Notes under the pieces: model-generated
What the model saw: the letters and a program-made list of their open reading frames with translations, nothing else
The model's database searches: none
Told to the model about the DNA's origin: nothing
Position numbers and translations under genes: made by a program
From: a virus
Strand: one strand, 5' to 3'
IMG/VR virus record: IMGVR_UViG_3300033429_000018
Location: 1-22,593 of that record
Length of the DNA: 22,593 bases
Shown here: positions 13,615-19,802 of the stretch, piece after piece
Layout: the number at the start of each line of letters is the position of its first letter
Position numbering within the stretch: position 1 is the first letter of the stretch

Positions 13615-14225
13615 GGTCGCCCCGTTCTGGCCGGCGTCGTGAGCTGTAGCGGTTGTGCAGTATCTATTGCTTGTCCAGGTGCGGCGTCGTGCTGGCCGGT
13701 AGGATTGACCTGGCCCCTCAGCTCGTCGGGACCTGCGACGAACACCGCGAAGCCCCCGGTGTGCTGTATGGACCCGCGGAGCTCCGGCCTACCCTCGCAC
13801 CTGTCTATGATGTACTGGGCTGACTTCACCGCTGACCGGATCCGCTCATCCGACCAACCAGCCGGCAAGCCACCCGCCGCCGCCAGCTCGAGAGTTGCTT
13901 GGGCTCCCGGTGCCAGCTCCCACCAATCACGGAGCAGGTCACGCACTCCGGCCGCCGCCTCATTCCTCAGCTCGTGAATACGCGCCTGTACTCGGTCCCG
14001 CTTTAGCAAACGACTAGCGCACGCACCGGCCACCGGCTTAGACGAGCAACTGGGGAAGGCGTGCAGGTAGCAGAGGGTCCCGTTGCCCTGCATCCCATCG
14101 GCGCCGGCCACATAAGCCAGCGCAAAGGATTCCTCCCCAGGTGTCAACGTCAGACGGTCCGCCAGAGGTCCCCCGATCGGTGCTAGGGTATGGCCCCAAC
14201 CTAGCCAGGTGCGCCAGCTATGCAA
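13611..14225 (-). CDS. terS: Terminase small subunit
   Basis: Residues about 27-95 carry the small-terminase DNA-binding pattern: LTPGEESFALAYVAGADG, then YLHAFPSC, a helix with ACASRLLKRDRVQARIHELR, then Ala-rich helices. This matches the familiar 'LTPxQExFxxxYL ... A ... A.ASRLLKxxxVxARIxEL' shape of small terminases, which recognise viral DNA and hand it to the large subunit. The frame is 204 codons from a TTG at 14225; a stop lies just upstream and there is no ATG or GTG before the domain, so the true start may be this TTG or a later TTG/CTG (for example TTG at 14147). The C-terminal 50 residues are Gly/Pro/Gln-rich. It is the first gene of the late block, divergent from the plus-strand cluster. 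Confidence 0.78.
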   Translation of the reverse strand: MHSWRTWLGWGHTLAPIGGPLADRLTLTPGEESFALAYVAGADGMQGNGTLCYLHAFPSCSSKPVAGACASRLLKRDRVQARIHELRNEAAAGVRDLLRDWWELAPGAQATLELAAAGGLPAGWSDERIRSAVKSAQYIIDRCEGRPELRGSIQHTGGFAVFVAGPDELRGQVNPTGQHDAAPGQAIDTAQPLQLTTPARTGRP

Positions 14226-14268
14226 GCACCATCACATCACAACAGCGCACCCCCTACCCCCTCAAGGG

Positions 14269-14297
14269 TTGACAATGTATGCCGACGACATACATTG
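14269..14297 (+). promoter_or_regulatory. Promoter with embedded operator-like inverted repeat
   Basis: TTGACA at 14269-14274 is a perfect -35 hexamer. A -10-like TACATT follows at 14291-14296 after 16 bases. A perfect 9-bp inverted repeat, CAATGTATG (14273-14281) and CATACATTG (14289-14297), spans the spacer and the -10, with a 7-base centre. A repressor bound there would block polymerase. It lies in the only divergent gap, 47 bases before the first plus-strand gene. The -10 is weak (4/6). Confidence 0.6.
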
Positions 14298-14343
14298 AAG
14301 ATAGAGCATGGACTGACACCACTTCAGACCGGGAGCTGAAACC

Positions 14344-14598
14344 ATGTCACGCCCGCAGTATTCCACCGAGCACTTCGAAGCCCAGCAACACGAAGCCGGC
14401 AGAGGTCCCGACTACTACGGGCCACCGCTGGCGGCACCACTGGACGAGGCGAAGCTGGCACCTCGCATCGTCCGCCGGCAGATCGCGCACCTTGAGTGCG
14501 GCGAATGTCACCGCAGGTTCACGAGGTCGGCCCGTCACCTCATGCTTTCCGAGATCCGCTGTCCGGGTTGCCGTTCGGTTGATGTTGATGTGGTCTAA
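14344..14598 (+). CDS. Zinc-ribbon-like small protein, first gene of plus cluster (84 aa)
   Basis: ATG at 14344 has GGGAG eight bases upstream and lies shortly after the operator-type promoter. Residues 1-45 are hydrophilic (MSRPQYSTEHFEAQQHEAGR). Residues about 52-79 hold ECGECHRRF ... RCPGCRSV, two Cys-x2-Cys knuckles about 18 residues apart, the form of a zinc ribbon. Such proteins often bind nucleic acids or partner proteins. As the first gene it would be made earliest and most. No family name can be given. Confidence 0.75.
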   Translation: MSRPQYSTEHFEAQQHEAGRGPDYYGPPLAAPLDEAKLAPRIVRRQIAHLECGECHRRFTRSARHLMLSEIRCPGCRSVDVDVV

Positions 14599-14611
14599 GG
14601 TCCGCAGGTCC

Positions 14612-14655
14612 GGCCGGGATCGCCGCAGAGGTGGGGCGCACCTCAGATCCCGGCC
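14612..14655 (+). ncRNA. Two-tier hairpin in the 5' gap of the plus cluster
   Basis: GGCCGGGATC (14612-14621) and GATCCCGGCC (14646-14655) form a perfect 10-bp stem. Inside, GAGGTG (14628-14633) and CACCTC (14639-14644) form a 6-bp stem with a five-base loop; an asymmetric internal loop (6 bases against 1) separates the two. It fills most of the 85-base gap, with no T-run after it, and is followed by GGGAGG before the next start. A processing site, attenuator or protein-binding RNA are possible. Confidence 0.6.
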
Positions 14656-14683
14656 ACCCACCACAACCACCGGGAGGACAACA

Positions 14684-14884
14684 GTGAGGAACGCCGCAAT
14701 CAGACAAGCGCAGGACCGGGCAGACCGTGAAGGAGTGCCGTGCTTCGTGTACCTGCAGGCACACCGCAACCTGCCCGTCTGGTACGTTCGCACGCTGAAC
14801 GAACCACGGCCGGACGGGGCCACGCTCGAATACCACGCCGTGCCATGTTGGGCGGCGACACCAGCAGACGAGGAGGCACCATGA
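14684..14884 (+). CDS. Small protein of unknown function (66 aa)
   Basis: Start is the GTG at 14684, six bases after GGGAGG and downstream of the two-tier hairpin; a much longer in-frame reading would cross that hairpin and the previous gene. The 66-residue product opens MRNAAIRQAQDRADREG and continues with a compact beta-like core CFVYLQAHRNLPVWYVR, then EYHAVPCWAA. Its end overlaps the next ATG as ATGA. No family is recognised; such small alpha-beta proteins are common in early phage regions. Confidence 0.65.
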   Translation: MRNAAIRQAQDRADREGVPCFVYLQAHRNLPVWYVRTLNEPRPDGATLEYHAVPCWAATPADEEAP

Positions 14885-15063
14885 ACCGCGCCGCGCCGAA
14901 GGTATACGAGCTGGACGGTGTGCCGGTAGACGTTTTCTCGTTCATGGAAGTCAACGACCTATCGAGCACGGAGGTCCGCGCCATCCTTGAGATGTATGTG
15001 GGCGACGTTGCCGCGTTCGGTGGCGGGGCCGCCGCAACTTTTGACCTGGAGCGTACACGATGA
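14881..15063 (+). CDS. Small acidic protein of unknown function (60 aa)
   Basis: ATG at 14881 overlaps the preceding stop (ATGA) and has GGAGGCACC upstream. The 60-residue product MNRAAPKVYELDGVPVDV ... EVNDLSSTEVRAILEMYVGD is acidic with a helical centre. It overlaps the next ATG as ATGA. It falls at the minimum size for confident calling, but the flanking couplings and clean ribosome-binding site support it. Confidence 0.65.
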   Translation: MNRAAPKVYELDGVPVDVFSFMEVNDLSSTEVRAILEMYVGDVAAFGGGAAATFDLERTR

Positions 15064-15602
15064 GCGCCTTTCTTGTATCCGCATCGACTATCGGGGCCGT
15101 GGCCAGGTACGCCGCGGATGAGCGGTTGAAGATATACCACCGTCGCAAGGCGGGAGGTTGGCCCGATGGTGATCCCATCGACGCCACAACCGAGCAAGGC
15201 CGGCAAGCTATCTGCACTCTACTGGCCGCCGCCAACGTGCGGAGTCTCGCGGTACGCTACCCGGACACGGCAGAACAAGGCGCGGCCGCCTGGACGGACA
15301 CCGTGGCCGATGACCTCGACTACACCGCGCTTTGTTGCCAAGCCGCACGGCTACAGCTCCACCGGATACACCCCGGCAAGTACGAGTGGACGCCACCGCA
15401 GAGGCACATCAACATCTATAAGCTATGCGGCTGTATCGACTACCAGTGTTGTGAGTTTGCCGAATGGCCCGACGATCCGGCCTACCGCATCCTTGAGCGG
15501 GTCAAGGATCACGCGGCGGTGAAGGCGTTTCAGTCTGTCTACCTGTCGAACGGGGCCCAGCGGGACAAAAGCCGTTACGAGCTGGCCCCGTGGGGCCTGT
15601 GA
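15060..15602 (+). CDS. Conserved phage-type protein of unknown function, 'MSAF' N terminus (180 aa)
   Basis: Start ATG 15060 overlaps the upstream stop as ATGA. The 180-residue product opens MSAFLVSASTIGAVARYA and contains NVRSLAVRYPDT, then CGCIDYQCCEFAEWPDDPAY and ends YELAPWGL. I recall families of phage and bacterial hypothetical proteins with the same succession: MSAF(I/L)VS start, 'S.xxRY', 'C.DYQ.CE...W' and a C-terminal APWG. This one appears complete by that pattern. Biochemical role is unknown. The cysteines around residues 120-130 are conserved-looking and may bind a metal. It is the largest of the plus-cluster genes. Confidence 0.75.
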   Translation: MSAFLVSASTIGAVARYAADERLKIYHRRKAGGWPDGDPIDATTEQGRQAICTLLAAANVRSLAVRYPDTAEQGAAAWTDTVADDLDYTALCCQAARLQLHRIHPGKYEWTPPQRHINIYKLCGCIDYQCCEFAEWPDDPAYRILERVKDHAAVKAFQSVYLSNGAQRDKSRYELAPWGL

Positions 15603-15829
15603 TGCGGTTCCTCGACTACGGATGCACGGTATGCGGTAGGGGATGGCTCTCGCACCAACTGGTGCGGGAGCTGTGCCCGAGGTGCGGCGGGCCATGCGAG
15701 ATCCTGACCGACGACAACAACACGACCAAGAGCCCGACCGAATCGGACGACCTCTGGGTGGGTTGCGTGATCCTGTACGTGGCGGCCGGCGCCCTTATCG
15801 CCCTGGCCGGCTTTCTCTACTCATGTTGA
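15602..15829 (+). CDS. Zinc-ribbon protein with C-terminal membrane helix (75 aa)
   Basis: ATG at 15602 overlaps the previous TGA (TGATG), so the shorter start is used. Residues 8-30 contain CTVCGRGW and LCPRCGGPC, two Cys-x2-Cys knuckles that would hold one zinc. Residues about 51-73 (LWVGCVILYVAAGALIALAG, then FLYSC) are a single hydrophobic segment, so the protein is tail-anchored with the ribbon in the cytoplasm. That combination could bring a host or phage factor to the membrane. No family recognised. Confidence 0.7.
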   Translation: MRFLDYGCTVCGRGWLSHQLVRELCPRCGGPCEILTDDNNTTKSPTESDDLWVGCVILYVAAGALIALAGFLYSC

Positions 15830-15842
15830 ACCGGGAGGCACC

Positions 15843-16214
15843 ATGAGCACACCGCAGGAACACCAGAGGCACGACGCGACGCCGGAACCCGAACCGCTGA
15901 CGGCATACTGCCGGGATTGCGGGAGCACGCGCATCTGGATGCAAGAGATGACCTACTTTCGCCAAGAGGTGACGTTTCTCGAACGCCTGCCGGACGAAGC
16001 GGGGCGGCCGATGTACGAGATCGACTACGGGCCGTGCTACGATTACGTCTACGAGTCCACCGAGGACATCACCGACGCCAACGGCACCGTGCTGGCCTAC
16101 GTCTGTCGGGAGTGCGAGAGCGAACACGCGCTGGCTGACCTGCTGATCGTGGAGAACACGAACGAGCTCGTGCAGATCCCAGAGGAAAGGAGGCCCAACC
16201 ACTATGGCAAATGA
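15843..16214 (+). CDS. Zinc-binding-like protein, split Cys pairs (123 aa)
   Basis: ATG 15843 follows GGGAGGCACC, nearly the same leader as the gene at 14881. After a charged N terminus (residues 1-20), CRDC at about residues 23-26 and CREC at about 90-93 form two Cys-x2-Cys pairs separated by a 60-residue acidic, tyrosine-rich insertion (MYEIDYGPCYDYVYESTEDI). This looks like one zinc ribbon with a domain inserted between its halves. Function unknown. It overlaps the next gene by 11 bases. Confidence 0.72.
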   Translation: MSTPQEHQRHDATPEPEPLTAYCRDCGSTRIWMQEMTYFRQEVTFLERLPDEAGRPMYEIDYGPCYDYVYESTEDITDANGTVLAYVCRECESEHALADLLIVENTNELVQIPEERRPNHYGK

Positions 16215-16413
16215 CCGAGGGTTCATAGCGAGGCAGGCCAAGTTCAATAAGCGGATGGTCAAGAGCCACGAACGGAGCACGAACCGCTGGGCTGACAAGC
16301 TCGTGGCGCAGGAAGAAGCGAGGGCCAGGGCGACCCGAACGTGCGCCGAGTGCGGAGCAGGGACACGCAAGGCGGCCCGGTTCTGCGAACAATGCGGAAA
16401 GGAGCTGACATGA
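16204..16413 (+). CDS. Small basic protein with C-terminal zinc ribbon (69 aa)
   Basis: ATG 16204 is preceded by AAAGGAGG and lies inside the last 11 bases of the previous gene. Residues 1-45 are basic and helical (MANDRGFIARQAKFNKRMVK). Residues about 46-69 read CAECGAGTRKAARFCEQCGK, a textbook short zinc ribbon with CxxCG pairs, as found in many zinc-ribbon regulatory and transcription-associated proteins. The basic helix plus ribbon suggests nucleic-acid binding. The stop overlaps the next ATG (ATGA). Confidence 0.75.
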   Translation: MANDRGFIARQAKFNKRMVKSHERSTNRWADKLVAQEEARARATRTCAECGAGTRKAARFCEQCGKELT

Positions 16414-16697
16414 GACAGATGCAAGACCTGCTCACCGAGAAGATTGAACAAGCCCTCGATCACCGTGACCTCGCGCCCGTTCGCCGTGGGAAGTGGGCCA
16501 ACACCGGGCACATCTTCGGCATGAACGACGCGCTGGATACGGTCGTGCTCGTGAAATACGACTTTCAAGACACCTACTGCTCGATCATAGTCGAGGATCA
16601 CGCGACCAGCCGGTTCAACAAGTGGAACCACCTCGACTACGTTGACGGGACGCGCCTTCGTGAAATGCTCGCCTTCATCCGGGGAGAGGACGAATGA
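16410..16697 (+). CDS. Small protein of unknown function (95 aa)
   Basis: ATG 16410 is in an ATGA overlap with the preceding gene and has AAAGGAG seven bases upstream; an extended start would overlap the zinc ribbon and is rejected. The product begins MRQMQDLLTEKIEQALDHRD, a helix, followed by beta strands (TVVLVKYDFQDTYCSIIVED) and a final helix LREMLAFIRGEDE. It has an alpha-beta fold look with no known motif. It overlaps the next ATG in turn. Confidence 0.7.
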   Translation: MRQMQDLLTEKIEQALDHRDLAPVRRGKWANTGHIFGMNDALDTVVLVKYDFQDTYCSIIVEDHATSRFNKWNHLDYVDGTRLREMLAFIRGEDE

Positions 16698-16942
16698 CCC
16701 ACGCGGACGCACTACGCATCGTTATCACGTTCGCGCAGGTACGCGCCGACCAGTGGCGTGCCGTGGCCAACAGCGAGAACCCCGCCGACCTCATTGACGA
16801 GCTGTACGAGTGCGCGGCTCAACCGGGGCTGAAAGACGCACGAGAGATGGCCGACATGATCGAAGAAGCGATAGCACTCATCGCACCGCTTGAGGTCAAG
16901 ACCGCGAAGCTCTCATGGCTCAGTGTGGAGGGATTAGGATGA
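16694..16942 (+). CDS. Small helical protein of unknown function (82 aa)
   Basis: ATG 16694 overlaps the previous stop as ATGA, after GGGGAGAGGACG. The 82-residue product MTHADALRIVITFAQVRADQ ... is nearly all helix (ELYECAAQPGLKDAREMADM, then IEEAIALIAPLEV), acidic, with no metal or membrane motif. It resembles small helical accessory proteins of early phage operons, but no family is assigned. Confidence 0.7.
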   Translation: MTHADALRIVITFAQVRADQWRAVANSENPADLIDELYECAAQPGLKDAREMADMIEEAIALIAPLEVKTAKLSWLSVEGLG

Positions 16943-17178
16943 AGCCGCGACCGAACGGATACTACATACGCGCCGTCTGGAAGCACGAGGGCGACGACCT
17001 ACCCATCGAGGACCGCTACACCGAGTCCTTTCGCCTGGACGACCGTGAGAGCTGGCCCAGCGAGACACCCGACGATTGGGGTGTCTACTACACGGACGCC
17101 GAAGGGCTCGACCACTGGACCGAGGATCACCCCACGCTCGAACGAGCGCAATCACACATAAGGCTGGTGAACAAATGA
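16939..17178 (+). CDS. Small acidic protein of unknown function (79 aa)
   Basis: ATG 16939 is chosen over an upstream in-frame start because it forms the ATGA junction and has GGAGGGATTAGG before it. The product MKPRPNGYYIRAVWKHEGDD ... LDDRESWPSETPDDWGVYYT is acidic and rich in Trp/Tyr with a strand-like pattern. No motif known. Its stop overlaps the next start (ATGA). Confidence 0.7.
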   Translation: MKPRPNGYYIRAVWKHEGDDLPIEDRYTESFRLDDRESWPSETPDDWGVYYTDAEGLDHWTEDHPTLERAQSHIRLVNK

Positions 17179-17435
17179 CCGAGGGCAACGGAGGGCTGAT
17201 CCCGACGCGATTCGTCGTGCTCGTGGAACTCGAGGACAGGCCGAGCCTCGAGACAGCGCAGGGCATCGTCGGTGGCTGGGTCGAAATGCTGACGCTGGCC
17301 AACGGCGACCAAATGCTCGTGAACGAGGAAGGCCGTATCCACAACCTGCCGCACAACCCCATCGCGTCCGCGCTGGCGGGACGCAACCTCGTGGGCAACG
17401 CGGTGCTCTTGAAAGGAGAGGCCCGATGGGACTGA
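17175..17435 (+). CDS. DUF3846-like protein (86 aa)
   Basis: ATG 17175 is in an ATGA overlap. The product has a central block GGWVEMLTLANGDQMLVNEE, then GRIHNLPHNPIAS and a final LVGNAVLLKGEAR. This order (acidic 'vNEEGr', 'LPxNxxA', 'GnxVLlKG') matches DUF3846, a family frequent in phage and plasmid proteins with unknown biochemical function. The identification is from memory of the family pattern. It overlaps the following gene by 10 bases. Confidence 0.68.
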   Translation: MTEGNGGLIPTRFVVLVELEDRPSLETAQGIVGGWVEMLTLANGDQMLVNEEGRIHNLPHNPIASALAGRNLVGNAVLLKGEARWD

Positions 17436-17941
17436 CATGGAACAACGACAACACGTTGGCTAACTGCTCGTGCGGGACCCCCGGTTGCCGGGGGTTCGAC
17501 GTATTCAACGTCGGAGAGCACATGGAGGATGGCTACTCGCTCGGCCACATCCAGAAGAACGACGAGTGCGGCTTCTTCGAGGACGACGACGAGGCGGCCT
17601 TCGCCGCGATCCGGTGGGGATATGTGCTCGTGTACGACAACCATCTTGAGCGATACTTCGTCGTGGAGCACCGGGATACCTGGCCTACTCTGACGCGCCA
17701 CCGCGTCGGGTTTCACCGTGAGGACGGCCGCCTGGTCGAGCGGTTCCAGGTGAAATGCCCGTGCGGACGGTGGGTCCTATGCTCCGGGTTCACGAATACC
17801 TGTGAGTGCGGACGCGACTACGGCATGAACGGATACCAGCTCGCACCGCGGAGCCAGTGGGGAGAGGAGACAGGCGAGAGCATAGAGGAGATCCTCAAGG
17901 CTGACGAGGACTACCAAGACTGGGCGTGGGGGAACCAATGA
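17426..17941 (+). CDS. Cysteine-rich zinc-binding-like phage protein (171 aa)
   Basis: ATG 17426 follows GGAGAGGCCCG within the end of the DUF3846-like gene. The 171-residue product has CSCGTPGCRGFDVF at residues about 14-27. A beta-rich middle (YVLVYDNHLERYFVVEHRD) follows, then CPCGRWVLCSGFTNTCECGRDYG at about 110-132 (eight ligand candidates in all), and QLAPRSQWGEETGES near the end. The 'CxCGxW ... NxCxCGxDY ... G..LAPRxxWGEETGE' signature recurs in small phage proteins, in my memory often near DUF3846 genes. At least two zinc sites are likely. Function unknown. Confidence 0.72.
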   Translation: MGLTWNNDNTLANCSCGTPGCRGFDVFNVGEHMEDGYSLGHIQKNDECGFFEDDDEAAFAAIRWGYVLVYDNHLERYFVVEHRDTWPTLTRHRVGFHREDGRLVERFQVKCPCGRWVLCSGFTNTCECGRDYGMNGYQLAPRSQWGEETGESIEEILKADEDYQDWAWGNQ

Positions 17942-18126
17942 AACTGCGACGAGTGACCGTCTGGGTGGGCCCTCAAGACTGGGCGACAATCAAGCGGCTC
18001 GCCGCCGTCCGTACCGTCGAGGAGGACGAACGGGTGACGACCAGCGAACTCGTGCGACGCGGTATCGCACGGGAGATCCAAGCTGTACGGGGCCTCGACG
18101 GACAGCCACGCTACAAGAAGCCCTAG
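17938..18126 (+). CDS. Ribbon-helix-helix-like DNA-binding protein (62 aa)
   Basis: ATG 17938 is in an ATGA overlap. The product has a short basic strand (KLRRVTVWV), a helix (DWATIKRLAAVRT), a turn, and a second helix (TTSELVRRGIAREIQAVR): strand-helix-helix, the plan of ribbon-helix-helix (Arc/CopG-like) repressors that bind DNA as dimers. The length of 62 residues is typical. Sitting last in the cluster, it could act on the inverted repeat at 14273-14297, but this is inference. Its TAG overlaps the opposing gene's stop by four bases. Confidence 0.65.
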   Translation: MKLRRVTVWVGPQDWATIKRLAAVRTVEEDERVTTSELVRRGIAREIQAVRGLDGQPRYKKP

Positions 18127-18569
18127 ATCCCCAGCTCCTCCGCCAGGTCGTCGGCGGAGGAGCTCTCTCCCAGGGGGAACACCCACCGATCCACGAACTG
18201 CTGACACCTCGGACTCACCACGAGCTCGCCGGACGGGTGCATCGGGACGCCCGCCCTGGCTAACGCATAGATCGCATCGTCAATCGTCCAGACGGGACAC
18301 GCATAGCGACCGGATGCGATCTCACGGTTCATCCAATCCACTTGATCGGTCGAGGGCTTGTTCTTCTCCCACTTCACCTCGAGCCACACCACGACGTCGG
18401 CCCACACCACCCGGAGATCGGGGATCCCGAGCGTCTGTTGGGTGCCGGCATAGATGCGCTTGTGACACTTCGGGCACCGCCCTGGCCGGCGCTGACTGAA
18501 CTCATCTACCTCACACGAGTACAGCTTGCAGAGGTTGATGATCGACCGCTCGAGCCCCTTCTCACTCAC
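18123..18569 (-). CDS. VRR-NUC nuclease with Cys-x2-Cys insertion (148 aa)
   Basis: The GTG at 18569 is preceded by GGAGG seven bases upstream and overlaps the upstream stop (GTGA), so the shorter start is used. The PD-(D/E)XK core is clear: Glu7 in an N-terminal helix, GIPDL with Asp51, WLEVK with Glu64 and Lys66, and Gln76 in KPSTDQ. That is the VRR-NUC form, known for structure-specific (flap or junction) DNA nucleases in phages and in FAN1. An added RCPKCH at residues 31-36 sits between the first helix and the Asp strand, perhaps a zinc knuckle. It is a likely partner in phage recombination with RecT upstream. Convergent with the plus-strand cluster. Confidence 0.82.
   Translation of the reverse strand: MSEKGLERSIINLCKLYSCEVDEFSQRRPGRCPKCHKRIYAGTQQTLGIPDLRVVWADVVVWLEVKWEKNKPSTDQVDWMNREIASGRYACPVWTIDDAIYALARAGVPMHPSGELVVSPRCQQFVDRWVFPLGESSSADDLAEELGI
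18133..18164 (+). terminator. 12-bp perfect hairpin at the convergent junction
   Basis: AGCTCCTCCGCC (18133-18144) and GGCGGAGGAGCT (18153-18164) pair perfectly over 12 bp with an eight-base loop, seven bases beyond the last plus-strand stop. It lies in the C-terminal codons of the VRR-NUC gene, so it can fold in both transcripts. There is no T-run, so a two-way terminator or transcript-end stabiliser is inferred. Confidence 0.5.
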
Positions 18570-19120
18570 GGGTGCGCCTCCATCCAAGCGATTGCCATGT
18601 CCAAGAGCGGCACGAGCTCTCTGGATAGGAACTCGTGAGGTACGAACCAGCCAGGAGCCGTTTTCGGGCTTCGGCCGTGGCTCGGGTCGTACCACTGACC
18701 GACCACGGGACCGGCTTCCGCCAGGCACCAGCCGACCACGAGGAACTGTTGAGCTCTATCCGGGACCGCCACAACCCACACGACCCCCATCTCCGGCTTC
18801 TTCTCGCTCTCCCAGGGCTTGATCTTGAGCCCCTTGCCCCTCGTGACCCAATTCGAGGCACGGACCTCGAGGCCACACACATCGCCGTCCTTACGGAACC
18901 GATTGACGCTCGCCTCCCAGGGCACACCGAGCAGGTTCGCCACCACGAGCTCACCAGCGGCACCCAGAATGTCGTTCTTGTACGCCTTGTCCATCGAATC
19001 CTGCGGCCAGTTGTCCTTCTGGCCGCCTTCCTTACGGCGACGGACACCGATCTCGGTAGCCCAAGCGTAGTCCGCAAACCCCAGAGCAATCGTGTCGATG
19101 ACGTCCATTAGGTCGCTCAT
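18566..19120 (-). CDS. PD-(D/E)XK-like protein (184 aa)
   Basis: ATG 19120 overlaps the upstream stop (ATGA) and follows GGGGGTGAC; an extension to 19159 is not needed. Residues about 50-90 read GAAGELVVANLLGVPW ... DGDVCGLEVRAS, giving Glu57 in a helix, Asp80 and Glu85-x-Arg87: the order of a restriction-endonuclease-like core, with Arg instead of Lys in the last motif. Two further strands (GVVWVVAVPD and QFLVVGWCLAE) fit this fold. I recall phage hypothetical proteins with the same 'GxxxE ... D.G..VR.s ... fvlvGW' pattern. Activity is uncertain because of the Lys-to-Arg change. Confidence 0.65.
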   Translation of the reverse strand: MSDLMDVIDTIALGFADYAWATEIGVRRRKEGGQKDNWPQDSMDKAYKNDILGAAGELVVANLLGVPWEASVNRFRKDGDVCGLEVRASNWVTRGKGLKIKPWESEKKPEMGVVWVVAVPDRAQQFLVVGWCLAEAGPVVGQWYDPSHGRSPKTAPGWFVPHEFLSRELVPLLDMAIAWMEAHP

Positions 19121-19560
19121 GTCACCCCCATCTTCTGCCTGGACATCTGCGCCTCCCATTCGTCCGGTGCCAGCACCACCACCACCGGGGCCGGATAACC
19201 GTCACGGCTCTCGGTTGGGACCTCAACACCGTCCCGTTGCCGTTCCGCGAAGATGCGGAGCCAATGCTTGTGTGCCGTCGAGCCCTCCTTGACCTCGATT
19301 CGCACGGGCTCGTCAGGGTTCGCCGCTCGCTCGCCGCGATGGATCGGTGTGGCAGGAGGCGCAGACTCGAGGAAATCGGCCGGTCGTGGATACCGTGTGG
19401 ACTCAGCGAACAGCACCTTACTCGCGGCGGTGAACTGTTCGTCGGTGAGTTTCAGTTTGAGAAACTCGTAATACTCGTCCAGGGCGGCGCTCTTGAGCTT
19501 CTTGTCGAAGCGGAGCTCGATGCGCTGGATACCCAGAGCAAACGCTGGCATGGAGAGCAT
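19117..19560 (-). CDS. Probable replication-associated small protein (147 aa)
   Basis: The start is ATG 19560, with GGAGGT four bases upstream and a one-base overlap with the preceding stop; an earlier start gives Gly/Arg noise across the neighbour. Residues about 1-65 have FALGIQRIELRFDKKLKS and LDEYYEFLKLKLTDEQFTAA, then YPRPADFLES. The 'LtxeqFxxA ... YPxPaDFL' pattern is common in phage proteins near replication initiators. The C-terminal half is basic/acidic mixed with PAPVVVVLAPDEWEAQM. A helicase-loader or replisome-accessory role is a guess from context. Confidence 0.6.
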   Translation of the reverse strand: MLSMPAFALGIQRIELRFDKKLKSAALDEYYEFLKLKLTDEQFTAASKVLFAESTRYPRPADFLESAPPATPIHRGERAANPDEPVRIEVKEGSTAHKHWLRIFAERQRDGVEVPTESRDGYPAPVVVVLAPDEWEAQMSRQKMGVT

Positions 19561-19775
19561 TAGACCTCCCCCTCGCGCTGGCGTAGCCACGTTTCGCCCA
19601 TCCTCTCGGCCTCCGACTTGCGGGCCGCGAGCCGGCTGTATTCCTCGTGGAGCTCCTCGTACTTCTGCTCGAGCTCCTCCGCCTGGCGGACCCAATCCAG
19701 AAACTCGGCTCGAGTCACCACGCGAGTCTGACACCCACCACACATCCGGGCCTTGAGCGCCTTCGAGAGGGTCAC
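19560..19775 (-). CDS. Coiled-coil protein with Cys-x2-Cys (71 aa)
   Basis: A GTG at 19775 is used because it overlaps the stop of a nine-codon leader ORF as GTGA. The gene stop overlaps the next ATG. Residues 12-15 are CGGC, a single Cys pair, followed by a long charged coiled coil (FLDWVRQAEELEQKYEELHE, then EYSRLAARKSEAERM). A dimer sharing a zinc through one Cys pair per chain is possible. Function unknown. Confidence 0.62.
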   Translation of the reverse strand: MTLSKALKARMCGGCQTRVVTRAEFLDWVRQAEELEQKYEELHEEYSRLAARKSEAERMGETWLRQREGEV

Positions 19776-19801
19776 GAGTCCATCCGTCCTTCCATGCTCA
19801 T
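19772..19801 (-). CDS. Putative 9-residue leader peptide
   Basis: ATG 19801 lies six bases after AAGGAGG, an excellent ribosome-binding site formed by the last codons of the initiator gene. The frame MSMEGRMDS ends in a TGA that overlaps the GTG start at 19775 (GTGA). It may deliver ribosomes to that GTG, which has no good site of its own. An indel splitting a longer N terminus is the alternative. Confidence 0.3.
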   Translation of the reverse strand: MSMEGRMDS

Positions 19802-19802
19802 G

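Noticed and set aside
14226-14343. Minus-strand promoter for the packaging genes in the divergent gap
   Set aside because: TTCAAT...TACATT on the minus strand is too weak on both hexamers to call; it arises from the symmetry of the inverted repeat.
15795-16712. 305-codon minus-strand frame opposite the plus cluster
   Set aside because: It spans several plus-strand genes that have their own ribosome-binding sites and zinc motifs; no recognisable domain.
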